A program made the translations under genes and the position numbers. Source: Ignavibacteriales bacterium CG18_big_fil_WC_8_21_14_2_50_31_20 (lineage in GTDB: Bacteria > Bacteroidota > Ignavibacteria > Ignavibacteriales > Melioribacteraceae). Taken from it: a DNA stretch of 54,195 bases. Of this stretch, positions 1-7,145 are shown one piece after another. Each line of letters starts with the position of its first letter. Positions within the stretch are counted from its first letter, which is position 1. The stretch is taken from contig PCUD01000068.1 of the NCBI GenBank assembly GCA_002786785.1, forward strand, positions 1 to 54,195. Reading direction: 5' to 3'. Under the pieces are notes generated by a model. The model did no database searches, was not told the DNA's origin, and saw only the letters and a program-made list of their open reading frames with translations.

Positions 1-951
1 AAAATTCGCACATCAAATTTATATGTTTTAGCAGTTACCGAAATTGAATTAATTGAATCGGCAATTAATAAAATAAACCCAGATGTTGTAATTATTGATT
101 CAATACAAACAATGCAACGCGCAGAATTGGATAACGCTCCAGGCACAGTTACACAAATTAGAGAATCAGCAAATCAAATAATGCAGCTTGCAAAAAGTAA
201 AAATTTTGTGGCGGTTCTTGTCGGTCATATTACAAAAGAAGGCTACATTGCTGGTCCTAAATTACTTGAGCACATGGTTGATGCAGTTTTGCAATTTGAA
301 GGCGATAGAAATCATAATTATAGAATTTTGCGTTCTCTAAAAAATCGTTTTGGTGGAACAAATGAAATTGGCATTTTTGAAATGCACGATGATGGTTTAA
401 CAGAAGTAAAAAATCCAAGTGAAATTTTCCTGAGTGAACATTCTGCCGATTCAACTGGTTCTGTAATTACAGCCACAATAGAAGGCAGCCGTCCTGTGCT
501 GCTTGAAGTGCAAGCTCTTGTTACACCTTCAAATTATGGTAATCCACAACGTGTAGCCACTGGCTTTGATTATAAACGATTATCAATTCTATTAGCTGTT
601 TTGGAAAAACGAGTTAAACTTAGATTATCCTCAGCAAATGTTTTTATTAATATTGCTGGTGGATTAAAAATTTATGAACCAGCTGCCGATTTAGCCGTTT
701 GTTGTTCAATTGTATCAAGTTTTAAAGATAAATCGTGCAAAGAAGGTTTTGTGGCAATTGGTGAAGTTGGTCTTGGTGGAGAAATACGCAGCGTTAGTCA
801 AATTGAAAAAAGGATTCAAGAGGCAGAAAAATTAGGCTTTACTTCAATAATAATTCCTAAAACAAATTATAAATCAGTAAAAGGAAAATATTCGATAAAT
901 GTTATTCCAGTAAAAAATATTTTTGATGCACTTGTTGAAATTATGGGATAA
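1..951 (+). CDS. radA: DNA repair protein RadA, 3' part (5' end outside window)
   Basis: The reading frame is open from base 1, so the gene starts upstream; 316 C-terminal residues are seen. RadA is a RecA-like ATPase that promotes branch migration during recombinational repair. Visible landmarks are the Walker B strand (VVIIDSIQT), the GHITKEG segment, the RadA-specific KNRFG motif, and a C-terminal Lon-protease-like domain (from about SVITATIEGSRPVL to the end, including GEVGLGGEIRSV). The N-terminal zinc finger and Walker A are missing only because the window begins inside the gene. A hairpin directly after the stop ends it against a convergent gene. Family assignment is very secure. Confidence 0.96.
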   Translation, partial: KIRTSNLYVLAVTEIELIESAINKINPDVVIIDSIQTMQRAELDNAPGTVTQIRESANQIMQLAKSKNFVAVLVGHITKEGYIAGPKLLEHMVDAVLQFEGDRNHNYRILRSLKNRFGGTNEIGIFEMHDDGLTEVKNPSEIFLSEHSADSTGSVITATIEGSRPVLLEVQALVTPSNYGNPQRVATGFDYKRLSILLAVLEKRVKLRLSSANVFINIAGGLKIYEPAADLAVCCSIVSSFKDKSCKEGFVAIGEVGLGGEIRSVSQIEKRIQEAEKLGFTSIIIPKTNYKSVKGKYSINVIPVKNIFDALVEIMG

Positions 952-954
952 AAA

Positions 955-975
955 AGGCGCCTTAAAAAGACGCCT
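955..975. terminator. Hairpin terminator between convergent genes
   Basis: Arms 955-963 and 967-975 pair with one mismatch around an AAA loop (AGGCG/CGCCT core). It lies between the stop of radA and the stop of the convergent Zn-ribbon gene. The A-run just left of the stem (951-955) gives a short U-tract for the minus-strand transcript. Confidence 0.6.
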
Positions 976-983
976 ATAGCAAT

Positions 984-1721
984 CTATTTACCTAAACTCT
1001 TTTCAGCTTCTATAGAAACCTCTGGCGAAACCAAAATTCTACCACATGATTCACATGTAAATAGTCTTCTATTTTGCCTCAATTCAATTTGTCTCTGCGA
1101 GGGAATAATATTATGGCATCCGCTACAAGCAGAACGATTTATTGTTACAATTGCTTTTCCTTTCAAGGCTTTTCTAATTCTCATGTAAACACTATAATCA
1201 GCTTTTTTTACTTGACTAGCAATTTTCTCTCTTTTTTCTCTAAGTTTAGCTTCTTCAATTTCATTTTCTTTAATAATTTTTTTTAATTCAACCTGATTTT
1301 CCATAAGAACAGCAGTGTTTTCTTCCACGCTTGGTAAAAGTTCTTCAATTGCACTCTTAAGTTTTTCACTGTTAAGCTCAAAATCAACATTTTCAGAACT
1401 AAGGCGTTCAATTTCGGATTCAGAATGGTCAATTTCTTTTGTTAAAGCATCATATTCCTTATTGTTTCTAACTTTATAAAGTTGTGCTTTAAACTTTTTC
1501 AAATTACTTGTAAGCCTCTCAATTTCTTCTTCATTATCCTTTCTTTTATCAAGAGATTCTGACCTAATGCTTTCTTTTTCATCAATTTGGTCTTGAATTT
1601 CTTTAATTTTTGCATTAAGGCTATTTACCCGTAATGGAAGATCCCCGCGTAACTCTTCTAACTGATCTAACTCATCGTCAACTAATTGAAGCGAGAAGAG
1701 TGTAATTAATCTGTTAATCAT
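984..1721 (-). CDS. Coiled-coil protein with C-terminal C4 zinc ribbon (COG1579 type)
   Basis: A 245-residue protein. Residues about 10-190 are highly charged heptad-like sequence, predicted as a long antiparallel coiled coil. The C-terminus has CSGCHN (about 198-203) and, some 20 residues later, CESCGR, forming a four-cysteine zinc ribbon. This layout is that of the COG1579 family of predicted nucleic-acid-binding proteins, whose exact role is not established. The start is supported by an AGGAG Shine-Dalgarno site about 7 nt upstream. It lies 13 nt downstream of the NIF3-like gene on the same strand, a common pairing, and the two are probably co-transcribed. Confidence 0.85.
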   Translation of the reverse strand: MINRLITLFSLQLVDDELDQLEELRGDLPLRVNSLNAKIKEIQDQIDEKESIRSESLDKRKDNEEEIERLTSNLKKFKAQLYKVRNNKEYDALTKEIDHSESEIERLSSENVDFELNSEKLKSAIEELLPSVEENTAVLMENQVELKKIIKENEIEEAKLREKREKIASQVKKADYSVYMRIRKALKGKAIVTINRSACSGCHNIIPSQRQIELRQNRRLFTCESCGRILVSPEVSIEAEKSLGK

Positions 1722-1734
1722 TTATTTCTCCTAA

Positions 1735-2847
1735 TTAATAATAAAACTTTATTGGGTTTGTTGACCCACTATATTTAAAAATTTTTATAACTTCATTTTC
1801 GTTTTTAATAAACTTATCTAATATTTTTTTTATTTGATTTAAGACAGGAACTTCTGTTTCGTAATGTCCAGCATCAATAAGCATAATTCTATTTTCAGCA
1901 TCTTGGAAGGAATGAAATTTTACATCCGCAGTAATAAACGCATCAGCATTTTGAGCAATTGCATTTTCAATTAAATCGGAACAAGAACCTCCACAAACAG
2001 CCACTTTTTTTATTTTTGCGCTTTTACCAAGAGTAAATTTTAATCCATTTGTCTGTAAATGCTTAGTAACATGAGCAAGAAATTCATTTGGTGTCATATT
2101 ATATTCCAAGTTACCAATAGCACCAGCTCCATAATTAACGTTTTTATTTTTTAATGCAAAAACATCAAATGCAGGTTCTTCATAGGGATGTACTAATTTC
2201 ATAGCGGTAATTACAGAATTTAATTCCCACGAATTGACTAAAATTTCTATCCTAACTTCATTTACAACTTCAAACATATTTGCTTTACCAATTGTTGGAT
2301 TTGAAATTAAAGAGCCTTCAAAAGTACCTTTAACATTATTTCTTGAGCTACATTTTGAATATTCACCAATAATTCCACCACCAGCATTAAAAATGGCATT
2401 AGCAACAGCTTCAACATTTTTTTCTGGAGTATAAACAACTAATTTATATTGATTGCTTTCTTGATGTTCCAAGAAATTTATGTTTTTTAATTTTATCCTA
2501 CTGGCAAGTTCAAAGCTAACTCCACCTTTTGTATAGTCCAAATTTGTATGGGCGGAATAAAGCGTGATATTATTTTTAATGAGTTCTTTAATTATTTGGG
2601 ATTTTTTACTTGAATCAAAATTGAGTTTACTGATTGGATTGAAAATGAATGGATGGTGAGTAATTATTAAGTTACATTTCTTTTTGATGGCTTGCTGCAG
2701 TACCTTTTCATCCAAGTCAAGTGCTAAAAGTACATTATCCACTTCATCTTTTGGATTTCCCACCTGCAAGCCAACGTTATCTTTAATCAAAGCAACACCA
2801 GTTGGTGCCCATTTTTCAAAATGTTTTATAACATAATTTATATTCAT
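1735..2847 (-). CDS. NIF3-like dinuclear metal centre hexameric protein
   Basis: About 370 residues, the long form of the Nif3/YbgI family (the GTP cyclohydrolase 1 type 2 homologue annotation), with a PII-like middle insertion at about residues 125-225. Metal-binding signatures are visible: ITHHPFIFNP near the N-terminus, SAHTNLDY, and near the C-terminus GHYETE. The biochemical role is unsettled, so I do not claim cyclohydrolase activity. I prefer the ATG at 2847 to an in-frame TTG at 2856. The upstream sequence has only a weak GGAT and lies directly against the terminator of the preceding aminotransferase gene. Confidence 0.88.
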   Translation of the reverse strand: MNINYVIKHFEKWAPTGVALIKDNVGLQVGNPKDEVDNVLLALDLDEKVLQQAIKKKCNLIITHHPFIFNPISKLNFDSSKKSQIIKELIKNNITLYSAHTNLDYTKGGVSFELASRIKLKNINFLEHQESNQYKLVVYTPEKNVEAVANAIFNAGGGIIGEYSKCSSRNNVKGTFEGSLISNPTIGKANMFEVVNEVRIEILVNSWELNSVITAMKLVHPYEEPAFDVFALKNKNVNYGAGAIGNLEYNMTPNEFLAHVTKHLQTNGLKFTLGKSAKIKKVAVCGGSCSDLIENAIAQNADAFITADVKFHSFQDAENRIMLIDAGHYETEVPVLNQIKKILDKFIKNENEVIKIFKYSGSTNPIKFYY

Positions 2848-2854
2848 ATAATCC

Positions 2855-2885
2855 AAAAAAAAAGCACCCCTAAATTTGGAGGTGC
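2855..2885 (-). terminator. Rho-independent terminator downstream of the aminotransferase
   Basis: Stem GCACC (2864-2868) with GGTGC (2881-2885), extended by C/G pairs. On the minus strand the stem is followed by nine U residues (2863-2855). The T-rich flank on the other side could let it act in both directions. It sits about 145 nt past the aminotransferase stop and directly in front of the NIF3-like start. Bases 2886-3030 hold nothing else I recognise. Confidence 0.75.
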
Positions 2886-3030
2886 ATTTTTAAATTTTTA
2901 TTTCAATTCTGTGTTTCTTGAATTGATACTAAAATCCTTATAATATATTTATTTCTTATTCTCATATTTTCAGGTATGTAATTTAAGATTAATTACGAAT
3001 ATTTTCAAGAACCGAATTTAAAAGAAACAG

Positions 3031-4224
3031 CTAAAATAATTTTTCTAGTGCAATTCTAATCCGTTTAACTCCTTCTACCAAATTTTCCATTGAAGTTGCA
3101 TAAGCAATACGTATAAAACCTTCGGTTCCAAAAACAGAACCTGGTATTGTAACAACTTTTGCTTCCGAGATTAAATACATAGCTAAATCATAAGAATTAG
3201 TAATTGTCACTCCATCAAAGCTTTTCCCAATAAAATGGCTAATATCTGAAAAAAGATAAAATGCACCTTTTGCATTAGATGTTATAAGTCCATCAATTTT
3301 ACAAAGTGAGTCAAATAAAAATTTTCTTCTCTCAGAAAAGACTTTGTGCATATCTTTAACATCGTCTTGTGATCCTGAAATAGCTTCAAGTGCGGCATAT
3401 TGTGATATTGAACTTGGGTTTGAAGTCATGTGACTTTGCAGCTTTCCCATTGCACTTATTATTTCTTTTTCAGCAGCAGCAAATCCAATTCTCCAACCAG
3501 TCATAGAATATGCTTTTGAAACACCATCAATAAGAATAGTTCTCTTTTTTAATTCTGAACTTAAAGAAGGAAAACTTACAAATTCGAAATTGTCATAAAC
3601 TAATCTGGAGTATATTTCATCGCTAATAACATATAAATCATAATCTAATACAATTTTGCCAATCTCTTCAAGTTCAGTTTTTGAATAAACAGAGCCAGTT
3701 GGATTTGAAGGATTACATAAAATTAATGCTCTTGTTTTAGGGGTAATTGCTGCTCTTAATTGCGTTGGCGAAATTTTAAAACCACTTTCTATAGTAGTAT
3801 CAATAATAACTGGAACCCCGTCAACTAATTCAACCAATGCAGGATATGTAACCCAATATGGAGCTGGAATAATGACTTCCTCGCCTTTTTCAACAATAGT
3901 TTGTAAAGCATTATAAATTGAATGCTTTGCACCATTAGATACAATAATTTCATTTGCCTTGTATTCAACACTCGTAAAATCTTTTATCCATTTACCAACG
4001 GCTTCACGTAATGGAATTATTCCACTTGCCAAAGTATAAATAGTATAACCTTTTTCCATTGCAGTAATTGCTGCATTTTTTATTCTTTGTGGTGTTGGAA
4101 AATCTGGTTCACCAACAGATAAATCAATAACATTAATTCCTAGTGCTTTAAGCTCTATCGCTTTAGCCGCTATTTTCATCGTTCCAGAAAATTCCATCTC
4201 TTTTACTTTTGCCGATATATGCAT
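3031..4224 (-). CDS. aspC: Pyridoxal-phosphate aspartate aminotransferase (class I)
   Basis: A 397-residue fold-type I aminotransferase transferring the amino group between aspartate and 2-oxoglutarate. The N-terminal SVGEPDFPTP, the SNGAKHSIYN phosphate-binding segment, NPSNPTG, SDEIYSRLVY and the PLP lysine K237 in DGVSKAYSMTGWRIG are all present. A C-terminal FIRIAYATS holds the carboxylate-binding arginine. These fit the thermophilic/1-gamma-type bacterial AspAT, which may also act on prephenate or other amino acids in some species. The start is backed by GAGG five nt upstream. It is divergent from the MBL hydrolase across a 338-bp AT-rich spacer. Confidence 0.9.
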   Translation of the reverse strand: MHISAKVKEMEFSGTMKIAAKAIELKALGINVIDLSVGEPDFPTPQRIKNAAITAMEKGYTIYTLASGIIPLREAVGKWIKDFTSVEYKANEIIVSNGAKHSIYNALQTIVEKGEEVIIPAPYWVTYPALVELVDGVPVIIDTTIESGFKISPTQLRAAITPKTRALILCNPSNPTGSVYSKTELEEIGKIVLDYDLYVISDEIYSRLVYDNFEFVSFPSLSSELKKRTILIDGVSKAYSMTGWRIGFAAAEKEIISAMGKLQSHMTSNPSSISQYAALEAISGSQDDVKDMHKVFSERRKFLFDSLCKIDGLITSNAKGAFYLFSDISHFIGKSFDGVTITNSYDLAMYLISEAKVVTIPGSVFGTEGFIRIAYATSMENLVEGVKRIRIALEKLF

Positions 4225-4562
4225 TCAATCCTCAAATAATTTGAACATTAAAATTAGCATTTCATTGAATTTTTTGAAAGTAAAAACTAAATATTCTTTC
4301 AGATTTCTGAAATTTTATTCTATCTTTGAAATATTAATTGAGAATTTTTTATTATAAATTCTCTTTTTAAAATTTAATTTTAATTAATTGTGATTTATCT
4401 CACATATTATTTTTTTTTCTTATTTGATTAAATCTTAAATTACTATTATTTTTCAACAATATCTATAATGATAAATATAATTAGTTAAAATTTTTATATT
4501 ACTTCTGAAATATTTATTAAAAAATAATATAATCAACATTTTATAAAAAATATTTTAATATT
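4225..4562. promoter_or_regulatory. 338-bp divergent intergenic region, no gene seen
   Basis: Extremely AT-rich spacer between the divergent aspartate aminotransferase and MBL hydrolase genes. I see no coding frame or RNA gene. It contains a TATCTTTG element (4321-4328) matching the Bacteroidota -7 box, preceded by an imperfect TTTC at 4297, and a CRP-like palindrome at 4389-4404. Neither is proven. Confidence 0.4.
4389..4404. promoter_or_regulatory. CRP/FNR-type operator TGTGA-N6-TCACA
   Basis: A perfect TGTGA (4389-4393) and TCACA (4400-4404) pair with the six-base spacer used by CRP-family dimers, flanked by AAT/ATT. It is about 160 bp upstream of the MBL hydrolase and about 165 bp upstream of the aminotransferase. 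The match is to the consensus known from proteobacteria. Whether this organism has a regulator of that specificity is not visible here. Confidence 0.4.
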
Positions 4563-5381
4563 ATGAAACTAAAATTTTATGGGACAAGGGGTTCAATTCC
4601 AATTTGCGAGCAATCATTTCAAAAGTATGGTGGAAACACGACATGCATTGCCTTATGTAATGCAAAAAATGTTTATGTTTTTGATTCTGGTACTGGTATA
4701 AGGAATTTAGGCAATGAATATTTTTCAAATCATAATCATAGTTTAACTAATGTAATTTTATTTTTTTCCCATTTTCATTGGGATCACATTCAAGGATTTC
4801 CTTTTTTTCTACCTGCTTATGACCCAAGCAGAGAATTTACAATTGCAACTATTGGTAGAAATGATGATTACTTCGATTTGAAAGCCATTTTTGAAAATCA
4901 AATGAGAAAAGAATTTTTCCCTGTACCACTTGAAAAAATGGGCGCTAAATTTAACTTTATCCAAGAAGAAACTAACTTATTCAAAAATGATGAGGTGAAA
5001 ATAATTTCTTCAGAACATAACCATCCAGGACGAGCTTTTAGCTATAGAATTGCAATTGAAGGTAAAATTATTGTTTTTGTAACAGATGTTGAACACATAG
5101 ATGGAATTGACCCAAGAGTTGTTGCTATTTCGAAAGATGCCGATATATTAATTCATGAGGCACAATATACGCCAGAAGAATTAGTAAAACATAAAGGATG
5201 GGGGCATAGCAGTTGGATGCAGGCAATTGAAGTTGCCAAATTAGCAAATGTTAAAAAGCTATTTATTACACATCATGACCCAGACCATGATGATAATTTT
5301 CTTGATAAAATAGAAGTTGAATGTAAAAAACATTTTCTTAATGTGGAATTGGCTAAAGACAATTTAGAGGTTGAGTTATAA
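4563..5381 (+). CDS. MBL-fold metal-dependent hydrolase (COG1235/PhnP-like)
   Basis: 272 residues of metallo-beta-lactamase fold. The zinc motif H70-F-H72-W-D74-H75 is intact, and further ligands are likely at SSEHNHPGRAFSYR, FVTDVEH and the C-terminal ITHHDPDHDD. The N-terminus MKLKFYGTRGSIP and the GGNTTC segment are typical of the PhnP/RNase Z-like branch acting on phosphodiester or cyclic phosphate substrates. The actual substrate cannot be read from sequence. There is no Shine-Dalgarno site before the ATG. The cytosine deaminase starts one base after this stop, so the two are probably one transcript. Confidence 0.85.
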   Translation: MKLKFYGTRGSIPICEQSFQKYGGNTTCIALCNAKNVYVFDSGTGIRNLGNEYFSNHNHSLTNVILFFSHFHWDHIQGFPFFLPAYDPSREFTIATIGRNDDYFDLKAIFENQMRKEFFPVPLEKMGAKFNFIQEETNLFKNDEVKIISSEHNHPGRAFSYRIAIEGKIIVFVTDVEHIDGIDPRVVAISKDADILIHEAQYTPEELVKHKGWGHSSWMQAIEVAKLANVKKLFITHHDPDHDDNFLDKIEVECKKHFLNVELAKDNLEVEL

Positions 5382-5382
5382 T

Positions 5383-5823
5383 ATGGATATGTTTTTGTTA
5401 GCAGCAATTGAAGAAGCAAAAAAAGGTCTTGACGAAGGCGGAATTCCAATAGGCTCTGTCCTTGTTCATAATGGCAAAATAATCGGACGCGGGCATAATC
5501 GCAGAATTCAAAAAGGTAGTTCAATTTTGCACGGTGAAATGGATGCTCTTGAAAATGCTGGAAGATTACCCGCAAAAATTTATAAAGAATCAGTACTATA
5601 TACAACACTTTCTCCCTGCCCAATGTGTTCGGGCGCAATTCATCTTTATGGGATACCCAAAGTAGTTATTGGTGAAAACAAAACTTTTAGGGGAGAAGAA
5701 GAACTCTTACGTTCAAAAGGAGTTAAAATTGAAGTTGTTAATGACAATACTTGTATAAATATGATGAATAAATTCATTGATGAAAATCCAATACTTTGGA
5801 ATGAAGATATTGGAGAAGAATAA
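5383..5823 (+). CDS. Cytosine deaminase, yeast Fcy1-like (CDA fold)
   Basis: 146 residues from the ATG at 5383; a TTG at 5371 inside the preceding gene is the only longer start. The zinc site is H50-G-E52 with C79-P-M-C82, and the H-to-C spacing of 29 residues equals that of yeast cytosine deaminase. Beyond the generic motif it shares LENAGRLP, YTTLSPCPMCSGAI, the YGIPKVVIGEN segment, and the C-terminal FIDENPxxWNEDIGE tail that closes the yeast active site. This points to cytosine-to-uracil deamination (pyrimidine salvage) rather than a TadA tRNA deaminase. It is one base downstream of the MBL hydrolase and ends at a strong terminator. Confidence 0.85.
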   Translation: MDMFLLAAIEEAKKGLDEGGIPIGSVLVHNGKIIGRGHNRRIQKGSSILHGEMDALENAGRLPAKIYKESVLYTTLSPCPMCSGAIHLYGIPKVVIGENKTFRGEEELLRSKGVKIEVVNDNTCINMMNKFIDENPILWNEDIGEE

Positions 5824-5872
5824 AAAATGACAAAAAAGCTAACTATTAAACAAGCCAATAATAATTAGTTTG

Positions 5873-5918
5873 GGCTATTTAGATTTTGAATTAATAATCT
5901 AAATAGCCTATTTTTTTT
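5873..5918 (+). terminator. Strong rho-independent terminator
   Basis: A perfect 13-bp stem (5873-5885 with 5896-5908, GGCTATTTAGATT) and a ten-base loop, followed by TA and eight T. It ends the MBL hydrolase-cytosine deaminase unit. Confidence 0.9.
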
Positions 5919-5990
5919 ATCATTTGATAATAAATTATATTATTTTATAAGTGTAAAACTTCAACAACAATAATATTTGGAATATTAAAG

Positions 5991-6755
5991 ATGGATGATA
6001 ATCAACCAGACCAAATTAAGTTTATTTATAAATTTAATTTTAAAGAACAAATTGCTGTATCATTTGAAGTTAAAATTAATTACCAAACGTTACTTATTGA
6101 GAATAATGTAACGCATAGTGATAAAGACTGGACAAAGTTGAAAAATTTCAAATGTCCTAATTGTCCTATTGATGAAGAGAAAAATGAATTTTGCCCACTT
6201 GCCATAAATCTAGAAGGTGTATTACAGTTTTTTAATGAACTACCATCATATAAAGAAGCTACAGTTTCGGTGGAAACTAATGAACGAATAACATATAAAG
6301 AAACAACTGTTCAAATTGGTGTTGGAAGTTTATTAGGAATAATAATGGCAACCAGCGGTTGCCCTGTTATTGGTGTGCTCCGCCCTCTTGTACGTTTCCA
6401 CCTTCCATTCGCATCTTTGGAAGAAACAGAATATCGTGTATTTTCCACTTATATTTTTGCACAATATTTTAAATTTGTTACTGGTGGTGAGCCAGATTGG
6501 GATTTATCAAAACTCAAAAAATCATATGAGCAGATTCAAATAGTAAATAGAAATATTGTGACAAAACTATCTGATGTTGAACTAAACGATACAAGTAGAA
6601 ACGCTGTTGTAACATTAAGTAGCTTTGCAGAATATATTATTTTTAATCTTGAAGACAAAGAATATATTCACTTAAAAGATGTTTTTAACTCGTTTGGTGA
6701 ATCTATTGATTGGGAAATTACACCAAGGACAATATTGAAAAACAGGAAAGATTAA
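5991..6755 (+). CDS. Conserved cysteine-containing protein of unknown function (DUF6901-like)
   Basis: 254 residues. I recognise the pattern CPNCP, then CPLAIN, then IMATSGCPVIG about 70 residues later, with a following RFHLPFASLEETEYR segment. This resembles the DUF6901 family, whose function is unknown. Four to five conserved cysteines suggest a metal or Fe-S site, but this is inference. There is no signal peptide or membrane segment, so it is probably cytoplasmic. The gene is monocistronic: a strong terminator precedes it and its stop overlaps the stop of the convergent DUF4342 gene by four bases. Confidence 0.7.
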   Translation: MDDNQPDQIKFIYKFNFKEQIAVSFEVKINYQTLLIENNVTHSDKDWTKLKNFKCPNCPIDEEKNEFCPLAINLEGVLQFFNELPSYKEATVSVETNERITYKETTVQIGVGSLLGIIMATSGCPVIGVLRPLVRFHLPFASLEETEYRVFSTYIFAQYFKFVTGGEPDWDLSKLKKSYEQIQIVNRNIVTKLSDVELNDTSRNAVVTLSSFAEYIIFNLEDKEYIHLKDVFNSFGESIDWEITPRTILKNRKD

Positions 6756-7045
6756 GATTGCTTTTCTGATTTATCATCATCATCATCAATAATTTCTGTA
6801 AATTCTGCATTATTTGCATCTTCTGTTTTAATTATCTCAACAGTAAAATTGGCTACCACGCCTGCTAAAGCACCAACAGCTGCTAAAATAGGGGCTGCAA
6901 AAACACCGATAACACCAAAGCTTAAAGGAATTTCAATAAATGTTTTGCCTTCGGTATCTTTTATAATTATTCTGCGGATATTCCCTTCTCTTATCAAGTC
7001 TTCAATTTTTCCTAATAATTCTTTGCCTTTTACTTTAAATTCCAT
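6752..7045 (-). CDS. DUF4342 family protein
   Basis: 97 residues. MEFKVKGKELLGKIEDLIREG, then RRIIIKDTEGKTFIEIPLSFGVIG, then an Ala/Val-rich stretch (about 48-66, probably membrane-associating), followed by an acidic tail with five consecutive Asp. This matches DUF4342, small proteins of unknown function common in anaerobes. GGAG lies about seven nt before the ATG. Its TAA shares bases with the TAA of the convergent DUF6901-like gene. Confidence 0.8.
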   Translation of the reverse strand: MEFKVKGKELLGKIEDLIREGNIRRIIIKDTEGKTFIEIPLSFGVIGVFAAPILAAVGALAGVVANFTVEIIKTEDANNAEFTEIIDDDDDKSEKQS

Positions 7046-7098
7046 TTTAACTCCAAGTTATTTGTGACTTTTAGATGGTTTACAATATTAAAAGTTCC

Positions 7099-7125
7099 AA
7101 AAAAAAACCGTGAAAAATTTCACGG
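7099..7125 (-). terminator. Rho-independent terminator of the PPIase gene
   Basis: Stem CCGTGAAA (7108-7115) with TTTCACGG (7118-7125). On the minus strand it is followed by nine U (7107-7099). It is about 20 nt downstream of the PpiD-like stop. Confidence 0.85.
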
Positions 7126-7145
7126 CTTAATTATAAATAATATTA

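Noticed and set aside
5827-5868. A 13-codon ATG frame between the cytosine deaminase and its terminator.
   Set aside because: No ribosome site, very short and of low complexity; it lies in the 3' leader to a terminator.
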